From assembly GCA_029245345.1 (NCBI GenBank), contig JAQWPM010000014.1:55460-119459 (forward strand): DNA of 64,000 nucleotides, written 5' to 3'. Under the pieces are notes generated by a model. The model worked only from the letters and a program-made list of their open reading frames with translations, did not search any database and was not told where the DNA came from. The DNA is from Longimicrobiales bacterium. GTDB lineage: Bacteria; Gemmatimonadota; Gemmatimonadetes; Longimicrobiales; Gaopeijiaceae. A program made the translations under genes and the position numbers. Below are positions 8,782 to 16,752 of the stretch, piece by piece. How positions within the stretch are numbered: position 1 is the stretch's first letter; each line of letters starts with the position of its first letter.

Positions 8782-9108
8782 ATGGCGGACCTGACATCGA
8801 AACAGCGCGCACACCTGCGCAAGTTGGCTCACCGCCTGAAGCCCCTCGTGCACATCGGGCACGAGGGAGTAACGGACGCCGCCGTACAGTCCGTGACGGA
8901 CGCCCTGAACACGCGTGAACTCATCAAGGTGAAGGTCCTCGAGTCCGCACCGGAAAACGCGAAGAAGGTGGCTGCGCAGATCGTCGACGCTATCTGGGAC
9001 AGCCATGTACCACAGATCATCGGAAAGACCATCGTGATTTATCGACCAGATCCAGAAGATCCGGAGATCAAGCTGCCCAAGCCTGGCCCCGCGGCAGCGG
9101 GCGCTTAG
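8782..9108 (+). CDS. yhbY: YhbY/CRS1-type RNA-binding protein
   Basis: A 108-residue protein that is almost entirely one CRM (CRS1-YhbY) domain: MADLTSKQRAHLRKLAHRLK, then HIGHEGVTDAAVQSV, LIKVKVLES and a final QIIGKTIVIYRPD. In E. coli YhbY associates with pre-50S ribosomal subunits. The GxxG-type loop is represented by IGHEG. The ATG at 8782 is chosen because the upstream in-frame residues do not match the family and a GGAG lies about 11 bases before it. The next gene starts 20 bases downstream and is probably co-transcribed. Confidence 0.93.
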   Translation: MADLTSKQRAHLRKLAHRLKPLVHIGHEGVTDAAVQSVTDALNTRELIKVKVLESAPENAKKVAAQIVDAIWDSHVPQIIGKTIVIYRPDPEDPEIKLPKPGPAAAGA

Positions 9109-9128
9109 GTCCGGACTGCCTCACACCG

Positions 9129-9416
9129 ATGTCGCGCGCATTCGTCAAAGAGGACGACTCCCAGAAGGAGCCGGACTACCGGCTCCCGGACGAAGACTCA
9201 CCGTACTACGACGAGGCGGCTGCCTGGGCGCTCATCAATGGCGCCAACGACGGCGAAACCCGCAGCGCCGAGCTGGCGACAGCTTTCGTATGGGGAGAGG
9301 CACACCTCGTACCCCACGTTGAGAAGATTCTGACCGAGGCCGAAGAGGCGGGGCAGGACCGGGTTGCTCAACTGGCAAGAAGGTTCTTGAAGGCTGCGAA
9401 GCGGCAGAGGATCTGA
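9129..9416 (+). CDS. Small conserved acidic protein (MSRAFVKED type)
   Basis: A 95-residue soluble protein that opens MSRAFVKEDDSQKEPDYRLP, a start I recall from short uncharacterised proteins in Gemmatimonadota and relatives. The rest is helical: AAAWALINGANDGE, then ELATAFVWGEAHLVPHVEKI and ending RFLKAAKRQRI. It follows yhbY by 20 bases on the same strand. Its last bases overlap the first bases of the adenylate-cyclase-like fragment, which suggests that a deletion joined the two. No function can be assigned. Confidence 0.7.
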   Translation: MSRAFVKEDDSQKEPDYRLPDEDSPYYDEAAAWALINGANDGETRSAELATAFVWGEAHLVPHVEKILTEAEEAGQDRVAQLARRFLKAAKRQRI

Positions 9417-9867
9417 CCGGGCCGTCCGCTGCGCCATCGGTATGGTTCGCGAGCTGAGCGCCTGGGACACGGCGCGCGCACAAACCGGCGGCATGCCTGT
9501 GAACATCGGGATCGGCATCAACACGGATCACGTCGTCTCCGGCAACATCGGTTCGCCGAAACGAATGGACTACACGGTCATGGGCGACGGCGTGAACCTC
9601 GCTTCGCGCATGGAAGGCCTGTGCAAGACCTGCTCAGCGCAGATCCTGGTATCGCAGAACACGGTGAACGGCCTGAAGGGCACATACCGCGTCCGCGACA
9701 TCGACGACGTGATCGTGAAGGGAAAGACCGAGCCCGTGCGGATCTACGAAGTGCTGGACTGTCCCTCTGAGGAGACGTTCCCACACCTCATGGACGTGGC
9801 GGGCCACTTCGGAGGCGGTCAGTACCAGTCCACTCCCCAGGACGGCACCGCAGACACCGCCGGTTAA
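9415..9867 (+). pseudogene. Class III adenylate/guanylate cyclase catalytic-domain fragment
   Basis: The frame reads DRAVRCAIGMVRELSAWDTA, then VNIGIGINTDHVVSGNIGS, DYTVMGDGVNLASRMEGLCK and VKGKTEPVRIYEVLD, which is the second half of a class III nucleotide cyclase domain ending in the usual VKGK...YEV motif. The first half, with the metal-binding aspartates, is missing: homology begins exactly at the stop codon of the preceding gene. ATG 9442 could start translation, but the product could not be catalytic by itself. A truncated remnant is the likely reading. Confidence 0.72.
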
Positions 9868-10109
9868 TGCGAGGCCCGCCAGACCGCGAAGCTTCCTCAT
9901 CCACTGATGCATCCCTTCCCTAACTCCACACGAACCGATGTAACGTCACGACCACGGTATTCTGCTGCTGAACTTCATACTCGAAGTGACACGGTCGTAG
10001 TCCTTTTGATCCAACCAACCCCCGCCCCGTACTGGTGCAGAACGTCGGACCGAACCATCGTGTTTACGTAACACAATCATGTCCGTCAGACCGCCCCGGG
10101 AGGCAGTCC

Positions 10110-12614
10110 GTGTATCGCATGCACAAACCACTTCAGGCCATTGTCTTCGCTCTTGCCCTGGCCATCACCGCACCCGTGGCCACGGTCGCTCAGGACGCTC
10201 CGACCACCAACCCGGACGCGTCGTCCTACATCACGCCTCCTCCGGCGCTCCAGAACATCCTGGAGACGGACAAGAACTACGCGACGCTCCGTTACATGAG
10301 CCCGGACGGGGAGCACTTCCTGATCCCGCACGTCAATGAGCTCTCTACGCTCGAGCTGATGTCCAAGGAGACGTACCGGTTGGCGGAGCTGGAGCTACGT
10401 CCACAAACGGACCGGCTGTGGCACCTCGACACCTACGGCATCGACAGTTTCGGCTTCTACTCCTTGGAGTCGCGGGACTTCCTAGAGGTGGACCTGCCCG
10501 ACAACTCCTTCTTCAGCGACTTCACTTGGTCCCCAGATGGTTCGCAGCTTGCGTTCCTCGCACACCTGCCGACCCACACCGAGGTGTGGACCGCCGATGC
10601 GGCTAACGGCCGCACCCGTAGTCTCAGTAATGACCGCGTGCTGGCCACTGTGGCCACCAGCGCCCGCGGCCAGGGGACGAGTTCATCGAACATGATCCAG
10701 TGGACGCCGGAAGGGACAGTGATTTCGCTCCTGGTCCCGGAAGGCCGAGGGGCAGAGCCGGCGCGCAGTCGCATGCCGACCGGGCCGCTCACGCGTAACA
10801 CGCGCGCAGAAGCGACGCGGACTCGCACGTACCCGAACCTGCTCGAAGACGCACACGACGAGATGCTCTTCGAACGGTACACGACGTCGCAGATCGCCGA
10901 ACTGGGCGACGGCGACCCCAACCCGATCGGTGAGCCGGGCATGTACGAGTCGATTCGGCTCAGCGCCGACGGGGAGCACATCCTCACCACGCGCATGGAA
11001 CGGCCATTCAGTTTCATCACATCCTACCAAGGGTTCCCGCGGACCACACTCGTCATGGACCGTGACGGAAACGAAGTCTCTGTCCTGAACGAGACCCCCC
11101 TCCGAGAAGGGGGTGGTTTCGGTGGCTCAGGCGGCGGCAACGGTCCCAGAGCCTTCGCTTGGCGCCCGGACGGCGCAGGCCTCGGCTACCTAGAGCGCCC
11201 GGCGCGCGAGGACGATGACGCACCCCGCCCCGACCTCATCATGGTCGTGACCGCGCCCTTCGATCTCGACAACGGTCAGGTCGTCGCCGAAAGCGAGGAC
11301 CCGATCAGTGGAGTGAGCTACTCGTTGGACGGTCAGCACGCCTTCGGGAACGTCTCGAAGAACGGGCAATCCGGTATTCGGCACTTCGCCGTCGGATCCG
11401 GTGGATCCGCCTCGATGTTTCTCGACTTCCACGACACAGACGATCCGGCCGACCTACCCGGCTCACTTCTGACGGGCGTGACGTCGAACGGCCTCAGCTA
11501 TGTCTACGTGACGTCGAACGGTGGGTCCGCCTACCTCAAAGGGGACGGCTACAACGCGCAGTTCACGCCGCAGCCGTTCGTGGATCGTGTCTCCATCGCG
11601 GACGCTTCGACCGACCGTGTCTTCGAAGGCGCGACAGACTCTTTCGACCAACCGCTCGTTCCTCTCGACGCAGACTTCTCACAGATGATCGCGAGCCGAG
11701 AATCCGTCTACGACTTCCCAGACAGCTATCTGTGGTCGGCCGACAGCGGCTACGGCCCGAACCTCACCAACAACGTCGACCCGTTCCCCGAGGTCACGTC
11801 TGTTTCGCGGATGGACTTCGAGTTCGAACGACGTGACGGCCTCATGGTTCAAGGCCGGGTGTCGATGCCTGTCGGCTGGGAGCCGGGCGATGAAAAAGTG
11901 CCCGGTATTTTCTGGACGTATCCTCGCGAGTACAACCGGACGGAGCAGTATGAGAATGCAGCCGTCCGCAGTCGCAACAGGAATGCTTTCACGCACATGA
12001 GTTGGCTGCGCTGGTCCGACATGTGGCTCGCGGCTGGGTACGCGCTGATCTACCCGGACATCCCGATCATCGGTGAGAACTACAACGACACCTACATCTC
12101 GTCTCTCGTCGATGCGATGTATGGCGCCATTCGCGGGGTGGACGCGCTCGGCGTCGTCGACGTCGACCGGTTGGCACACGGCGGGCACAGCTACGGAGCG
12201 TTCGCGACAGCCAACGTCTTGGCCAACGCGCCCTTCTTCAAGGCGGGGATCGCAGGCGATGGCGCGTACAACCGGACGCTGACCCCTGACGGCTTCCAAG
12301 CCGAGCGCCGCAACATCTGGGAAGCGCAGTCGACCTACATTGAAATGTCACCCTTCTTGAAGGCGGACCAGATCGAGACGCCGCTTCTCATGTACCACGG
12401 GGGCGATGACAACAACTCCGGGACATTCCCCATTCAGTCTCGGCGCATGATCTCTGCGCTCACTATCCTTGGAAAGAACGCTGTCTTGTATGAGTACCCG
12501 TACGAGTCACACACACCGCGGGCGATCGAGAACAAGCTCGACATGTGGGGCCGCTTCACGGGATGGCTCGACGAATACGTCAAGAACGCCGGCAAGGAGG
12601 CTGTGATCTCCTAG
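10110..12614 (+). CDS. S9-family peptidase, exported (copy 1)
   Basis: A prolyl-oligopeptidase-type serine peptidase of 834 residues. GTG 10110 is preferred because GGGAGG at 10098 lies six bases upstream; ATG 10119 is the next option. Both leave a Sec signal (LQAIVFALALAITAPVATVA). The N-terminal half is a beta-propeller-like region with FTWSPDGSQLAFLAH, and the C-terminal half an alpha/beta hydrolase with nucleophile elbow GGHSYGAFA (Ser about 694), acid region YHGGDDNNSGTF and His in YPYESHTPR. It probably cleaves peptides in the periplasm. The stop overlaps the stop of the convergent isoaspartyl peptidase gene. It is a paralogue of the gene at 27052. Confidence 0.9.
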   Translation: MYRMHKPLQAIVFALALAITAPVATVAQDAPTTNPDASSYITPPPALQNILETDKNYATLRYMSPDGEHFLIPHVNELSTLELMSKETYRLAELELRPQTDRLWHLDTYGIDSFGFYSLESRDFLEVDLPDNSFFSDFTWSPDGSQLAFLAHLPTHTEVWTADAANGRTRSLSNDRVLATVATSARGQGTSSSNMIQWTPEGTVISLLVPEGRGAEPARSRMPTGPLTRNTRAEATRTRTYPNLLEDAHDEMLFERYTTSQIAELGDGDPNPIGEPGMYESIRLSADGEHILTTRMERPFSFITSYQGFPRTTLVMDRDGNEVSVLNETPLREGGGFGGSGGGNGPRAFAWRPDGAGLGYLERPAREDDDAPRPDLIMVVTAPFDLDNGQVVAESEDPISGVSYSLDGQHAFGNVSKNGQSGIRHFAVGSGGSASMFLDFHDTDDPADLPGSLLTGVTSNGLSYVYVTSNGGSAYLKGDGYNAQFTPQPFVDRVSIADASTDRVFEGATDSFDQPLVPLDADFSQMIASRESVYDFPDSYLWSADSGYGPNLTNNVDPFPEVTSVSRMDFEFERRDGLMVQGRVSMPVGWEPGDEKVPGIFWTYPREYNRTEQYENAAVRSRNRNAFTHMSWLRWSDMWLAAGYALIYPDIPIIGENYNDTYISSLVDAMYGAIRGVDALGVVDVDRLAHGGHSYGAFATANVLANAPFFKAGIAGDGAYNRTLTPDGFQAERRNIWEAQSTYIEMSPFLKADQIETPLLMYHGGDDNNSGTFPIQSRRMISALTILGKNAVLYEYPYESHTPRAIENKLDMWGRFTGWLDEYVKNAGKEAVIS

Positions 12615-13606
12615 CGGAAGATCCCCACGTGCGGCTCACCATCTTCGCCAATCCAGCCGCGATACATCCCCGGTGTATTGAAACAGAGTTCGACACGACC
12701 CTGAGCATCCAACGCACACATGCCGCCCGAACCGGGTACTTGTTTTTGGAGCGTCTCGAAGATCACAGCGTGGGTCGCTTCTGCGAGCGTCGCACCCGTG
12801 TAGGCCATACGCGCGTGAACATCGAAGGCGATGGCATTACGGATGAAGTACTCCCCCCATCCAGTGCACGACACGGCACATAGAGCGGAGGCATAGGTCC
12901 CCGCTCCGATCACCGGCGAATCGCCCACGCGACCCCACATCTTATTCGCCATCCCGCCTGTGGACGTAGCCGCAGCCAGATGGCCAGCGGAGTCGAGCGC
13001 GACTGCACCGACTGTGCCTGATTTGCCCTCGGCGGAGATCGGTGCGCCGTCCGCTGAAGCAGGAGCCATGGCATCATCTGCGTCCCCGAGCACGTTGGGT
13101 CGCGCACTTTCCCCGCGTTCCTTCGCCCGCTGCATCTCGTCCCATCTCCGCTGGGTGTGAAAGAACGAAGGCTCTGTGACATCGACGCCTTGGGATCGAG
13201 CAAACGACTCGGCCCCCTCTCCAATCAGCATGAGATGTTCGGAACGCGCCATGATCAACTGAGCGAGGTGCACGGGAGAACGCACATTAGTGACCCCCGC
13301 GACAGCACCGGCGTCAAGCGTGGCTCCGTCCATAATCGACGCGTCCATGGTGATCACACCACGCTCGTCAAAGTTGGACCCGCGGCCGGCATTGAAGAGC
13401 TCTGAGTCCTCCATGATCTGGACCGCAGCGACAGTAGCGTCGACCGCCGGTCCGCCGGATTGGATGACGGCGCTTCCTGCGAGGAGCGATTCCGTCAGTA
13501 CCGCACGGTAGGATGCCGCAATCTCGTCCGTCAGCGCAGCGGCGCTCAGAGTGCCCACCCCACCGTGGATGACGACGCCTCGATCAATCTGGATCTGTGA
13601 TTCCAT
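12611..13606 (-). CDS. Isoaspartyl peptidase/L-asparaginase family (Ntn hydrolase)
   Basis: The protein starts DRGVVIHGGVGTLSA, then GSAVIQSGGPAVDATVAAV, ELFNAGRGSNFDERG, and has the self-processing site GKSGTVGAVALDSAGHLAAA, where the Thr (about 198) becomes the N-terminal nucleophile after autocleavage. These Ntn hydrolases remove beta-aspartyl residues from isoaspartyl dipeptides or hydrolyse asparagine. There is no signal peptide, so it should be cytoplasmic. ATG 13606 is used; in-frame ATG 13615 and GTG 13654 are alternatives and none has a strong ribosome site. It is divergent from the DUF2239 gene and shares its operator-bearing intergenic region. Confidence 0.92.
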   Translation of the reverse strand: MESQIQIDRGVVIHGGVGTLSAAALTDEIAASYRAVLTESLLAGSAVIQSGGPAVDATVAAVQIMEDSELFNAGRGSNFDERGVITMDASIMDGATLDAGAVAGVTNVRSPVHLAQLIMARSEHLMLIGEGAESFARSQGVDVTEPSFFHTQRRWDEMQRAKERGESARPNVLGDADDAMAPASADGAPISAEGKSGTVGAVALDSAGHLAAATSTGGMANKMWGRVGDSPVIGAGTYASALCAVSCTGWGEYFIRNAIAFDVHARMAYTGATLAEATHAVIFETLQKQVPGSGGMCALDAQGRVELCFNTPGMYRGWIGEDGEPHVGIFR

Positions 13607-13672
13607 GTCTACCATCGATGAACGAATGAATACAACACCGGAAAGTACCTGCACAAATGGACGTTCCGCAAT

Positions 13673-13722
13673 TTACCCGGGTAATATTGACAGTCGTATT
13701 TTACCCTGATAAAATTGGCTTC
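13673..13722 (+). promoter_or_regulatory. Sigma70-like promoter with two operator-like palindromic repeats
   Basis: TTGACA (13688-13693) and TAAAAT (13710-13715) are 16 bases apart, close to the sigma70 consensus, and lie about 30 bases before ATG 13744. The perfect palindrome TTACCCGGGTAA (13673-13684) lies upstream of the -35 box, and a 10-of-12 copy, TTACCCTGATAA (13701-13712), overlaps the -10 box. The copies start 28 bases apart. This arrangement suggests repression by a dimeric regulator; the regulator is unknown. Confidence 0.6.
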
Positions 13723-13743
13723 CTTCAATCGGGTGATGAACGA

Positions 13744-14367
13744 ATGACGAGTGAAGTCCCAAGCGGATGCACCGCGTTCGCAGGTGAACGCCGCATTGCG
13801 TCGGGGTCGCTCATGCACGTAGCGATGGCTTCCAAGACCGTTGTGGACCACGATCCCAACACTCTGCTCCTCGTCTTCGATGACAGCACGAGCCGCTTGG
13901 TGGAGCTGGACCTTCGGGGTTCACTCGATGCCGTCCGAGGCCGGGTCGAGGCCGTGATCGCTACAACAGCAGCTGAGGCCAACGAGAGTGCGAAGAAAGA
14001 GGAGCCGGCACAGAAGCCGTCAGCCAAAAGAGGACCGGGCCGGCCGAAACTCGGCGTCGTGTCCAAGGAGGTGACCCTCCTGCCCCGCCATTGGAAGTTC
14101 CTTCAGGCGCAGACCGGTGGCGCTTCCGCAACGCTACGCCGACTCGTAGAACAGGCACGAAAAGAACACTCAGAGTCCAATTCAATTGTCGCTCTTCAGG
14201 AGTCCACCTATCGCTTCATGGTCGCCATGGTCGGCAACCAACCGGGCTTCGAAGAGGCGAACCGGGCCCTGTACGCGAGGGACCGTGAGAGGTTCATGGC
14301 CGAATCCGAAGGTTGGCCGCAGGACCTCCGGAAGCATGCCCGCATGCTGGCAGAGAGAGTCCTCTAA
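13744..14367 (+). CDS. DUF2239 family protein
   Basis: The 207-residue protein starts at ATG 13744, which fits the promoter placed just upstream; the longer frame from 13657 would begin before the promoter. It opens CTAFAGERRIASGSL and continues with FDDSTSRLVELDLRGS, a Lys/Pro-rich linker, then RGPGRPKLGVVSKEVTLLPR, HWKFLQAQTGGASATLRRLV, and YRFMVAMVGNQPGFEEANRA. These are the hallmarks of DUF2239. The AT-hook-like RGPGRPK and the short helical domain suggest nucleic-acid binding, but this is unproven. Its stop codon overlaps the MATE start (TAATG), so the two are translationally coupled. Confidence 0.88.
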   Translation: MTSEVPSGCTAFAGERRIASGSLMHVAMASKTVVDHDPNTLLLVFDDSTSRLVELDLRGSLDAVRGRVEAVIATTAAEANESAKKEEPAQKPSAKRGPGRPKLGVVSKEVTLLPRHWKFLQAQTGGASATLRRLVEQARKEHSESNSIVALQESTYRFMVAMVGNQPGFEEANRALYARDRERFMAESEGWPQDLRKHARMLAERVL

Positions 14368-15713
14368 TGGAGGACCTCACCACCGGACCGATTCCAAAAC
14401 AGCTCGTGAAGCTGGCTGGCCCCATCGCGATCGGGATGATCTTCCAGACCGCGTACTATCTGGTCGACCTCTACTTCGTCGCTCAACTCGGTGACGCAGC
14501 CATTGCCGGTGTCGGCTCAGCCGGAAACCTTCAATTCCTCATCATGGCTCTGACACAGGTGCTCGGTGTGGGGACTATGGCGCTCATTTCCCATGCGAGC
14601 GGCAGGAAAGACCGCGAAGACGCCAACCTGATCTTCAATCAAAGCATCCTCTTCGCCCTTCTTTGCGCCACGGTGACCCTTGTGGGCGGATACGCCCTGG
14701 CGGGCCGTTACATGGGCACGCTCGGCGCCGATGCCGCGACGACGGCTGCCGGGATGACGTACCTGAAGTGGTTCCTGCCAGGTCTCGCGCTCCAGTTCGC
14801 CTTGGTTGCGATGGGGTCTGCCCTCCGTGGTACAGGCATCGTGAAACCCACGATGATCGTCCAAGTCTCGACCGTCCTGCTCAACGCGATTCTTGCGCCC
14901 ATCATGATCGCCGGGTGGCTGACGGGGCGGCCTCTCGGTGTCGCCGGAGCAGGGATCTCTACAACGATTTCAATCGCCGTCGGCGTCGTGATGATCTCGT
15001 TCTACTTCGTGAGACTGGAACGGTACGTGGTCTTCGACCTCGCGATGCTCAAACCCCGACTCGAGGCGTGGAAGCGCATTCTCAAGATCGGCCTGCCTCC
15101 CGGAGGAGAGTTTTTGCTCATCTTCGTGAACATCGGCGTGATGTACTGGGCGATTCGGGGCTTCGGAGCGGAGGCCCAAGCCGGGTACGGCATCGGTTCC
15201 CGCGTCATGCAGGCCATCTTCCTGCCCGCCATGGCTCTCGCATTCGCCGCTGCACCGTTAGCAGGGCAGAACTTCGGAGCCCGCGCCTACGACCGGGTGC
15301 GCGAAACGTTCAAGACGGCAGCTATCCAGGGCAGCGCGATCATGTTCGTACTGACGCTCGTCTGTCAGTGGCGCTCCGACGCATTCATAGCCTTCTTCAC
15401 GGACGACCTCCAGGTGGTCACCGTCGGGGCGGACTTCCTGAGGATCATCTCGTGGAACTTCGTTGCCACGGGAATCATCTTCACCTGCTCCAGCGTCTTT
15501 CAAGGAATGGGCAACACCATGCCCGCCCTCATGAGCGCCGGCACCCGCCTGCTCACCTTCGTCGTGCCCGCCATCTGGATGAGCCAACAGTCATGGTTCG
15601 AACTCAACCACATCTGGTATTTGTCGGTGGGGACGGCTGGATTGCATGCTTTGTTTTCTGTTTGGTTGTTGATGAGGGAGTTTCGTGGGCGGTTGGTTGG
15701 GGGTGCGTCGTGA
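14367..15713 (+). CDS. MATE-family efflux transporter
   Basis: The 448-residue membrane protein has the two six-helix bundles of the MATE family, which exports drugs or metabolites using an H+ or Na+ gradient. Recognisable segments are GMIFQTAYYLVDLYFVAQLG, QVLGVGTMALISHASGRKD, GMGNTMPALMSAGTRLL, and PLAGQNFGARAYDRVRETF. The start ATG shares its first A with the TAA stop of the DUF2239 gene. The partnership suggests that DUF2239 protein and transporter act together or answer the same signal. The downstream region is a block of palindromic repeats, so transcription probably ends there. Confidence 0.93.
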   Translation: MEDLTTGPIPKQLVKLAGPIAIGMIFQTAYYLVDLYFVAQLGDAAIAGVGSAGNLQFLIMALTQVLGVGTMALISHASGRKDREDANLIFNQSILFALLCATVTLVGGYALAGRYMGTLGADAATTAAGMTYLKWFLPGLALQFALVAMGSALRGTGIVKPTMIVQVSTVLLNAILAPIMIAGWLTGRPLGVAGAGISTTISIAVGVVMISFYFVRLERYVVFDLAMLKPRLEAWKRILKIGLPPGGEFLLIFVNIGVMYWAIRGFGAEAQAGYGIGSRVMQAIFLPAMALAFAAAPLAGQNFGARAYDRVRETFKTAAIQGSAIMFVLTLVCQWRSDAFIAFFTDDLQVVTVGADFLRIISWNFVATGIIFTCSSVFQGMGNTMPALMSAGTRLLTFVVPAIWMSQQSWFELNHIWYLSVGTAGLHALFSVWLLMREFRGRLVGGAS

Positions 15714-15734
15714 GGGTTTGAGGGGTTCGGGAGG

Positions 15735-15889
15735 CGGCGGTGGGTTACGAAGCTCCCGGCGAGGGCGCTGCGCGTCCTTCCGTCTGTCGGCGTTGGCTTG
15801 TAACTGCTTCCTGTATCCCAACGTCTTCGTTCGCTTCGCTCCGAGGCAAAGCCTCGAGCCGGCGCCGGGAGCTTCGTAACCCGCCGCCG
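15735..15889. repeat. Palindromic MITE-like element 1
   Basis: Terminal inverted repeats of 27 bases (15735-15761 and 15863-15889) match with one mismatch; each contains GTTACGAAGCTCCCGGCG or its complement. The interior holds the small hairpin GAGGCAAAGCCTC (15843-15855) next to GCTTCGCTCC. There is no coding capacity. The right-hand interior matches element 2 in inverted orientation. Confidence 0.65.
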
Positions 15890-16069
15890 CCCGACGTTTG
15901 GGGCACAACAGCTTCCCGGTTGTGGGTCACGGACCGGGCAGGCAGGGGGACCACCGGGGCCCGCTATCGTCCGACGTCAACTCGCGAGCCCGCCTAACCC
16001 GCCTGCCCTGTGACCCCACCCCCAGCGCCCGTCCACCCCGCAGCCAATCGACGTGTAGCCCACCCGTTG
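15890..16069. other. Non-coding spacer with imperfect inverted repeat
   Basis: No gene was seen. GGGTCACGG...GGGCAGGC near 15925 and its approximate complement GCCTGCCCTGTGACCCC near 16000 form an imperfect inverted repeat of about 20 bases, and CACAAC/GTTGTG a smaller hairpin near 15903. It may be a third, weaker palindromic element lying between the two clear ones. Confidence 0.35.
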
Positions 16070-16229
16070 GGAGGAAGGCGTCGTTGCTTACTCTTTGCGA
16101 GGCTCGAGGCTATGCCTCGGAGCGAAGAGAAGGAGCGAGAAGGAGGAGTGGACCAAGCAACAAGCGGACGCCCACAACCGCAGCAGATTCAAGCGCCCTC
16201 GCAAGGAGCAAGCAACGACGTCTTCCTCC
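16070..16229. repeat. Palindromic MITE-like element 2
   Basis: Terminal inverted repeats of 33 bases (16070-16102 and 16197-16229) agree at 30 positions; each carries CGTCGTTGCTT or its complement. Inside, CTCGAGGCTATGCCTCGG plus AGCGAAG repeats, in opposite orientation, the hairpin of element 1. It ends 10 bases from the stop codon of the DUF805 gene. Non-autonomous, with no coding potential. Confidence 0.65.
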
Positions 16230-16239
16230 GAAATACGCC

Positions 16240-16620
16240 CTAAGGCTGAAAGTACCCGTCGACTTGAGCTGCCTGCAGCGGATCGGCTCCGAACTGATTC
16301 TGCCCCCAGCTGCCTCTGCCGAATAACAACACAATCGCCAGGTAGATGTTGTACAGCGGAACGGCGAGCAGGAACCAGTGCCAACCTGGGCGGTCCAAGT
16401 CGTGAAGGCGTTTTACCGTGATCGCGATTCCTGCCCACAAGCCAGCCACGACAGCACCGATCCCGGGAAGGATGAACAGCGGGCTTCCCGTGACGAACAC
16501 GAGCCCAGCGCACATCGCGATGGCGGTTAAGATCGCGAGATCGTCCAGGATGATGTGCCAAAAATACCAGGCACGATTCGCGCGGCCTTCCATAGTGAAA
16601 AGGTCGAGGAACTTGTCCAT
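16240..16620 (-). CDS. DUF805 family small membrane protein
   Basis: The 126-residue protein begins MDKFLDLFTMEGRANRAWYF, followed by WHIILDDLAILTAIAMCAG, and includes the DUF805 signature ITVKRLHDLDRPGWHWFLL. Four hydrophobic segments are predicted by eye. The ATG at 16620 is preferred because DUF805 proteins begin just before the GRxxRxxYW segment; the in-frame extension upstream has no family match. Members are inner-membrane proteins of unknown role. It is convergent with nothing and divergent from the DUF1028 gene; its 3' end meets the palindromic element. Confidence 0.9.
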   Translation of the reverse strand: MDKFLDLFTMEGRANRAWYFWHIILDDLAILTAIAMCAGLVFVTGSPLFILPGIGAVVAGLWAGIAITVKRLHDLDRPGWHWFLLAVPLYNIYLAIVLLFGRGSWGQNQFGADPLQAAQVDGYFQP

Positions 16621-16752
16621 CCGTCCGTCCAGTCGGCCGTAGCCATTTCGAGTCACGGTCTTGCCGCCCGGCCGGAAGGGCGGCAGGCTGGCCTTATGGT
16701 ACCCATACACATTGCAGCCGCAAATCATTTACGCGCCCCGAAACGAAACAAC

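Noticed and set aside
10068..10082. GTGTTTACGTAACAC as a regulatory palindrome for S9 copy 1
   Set aside because: The arms are not perfect and no promoter was found around it.
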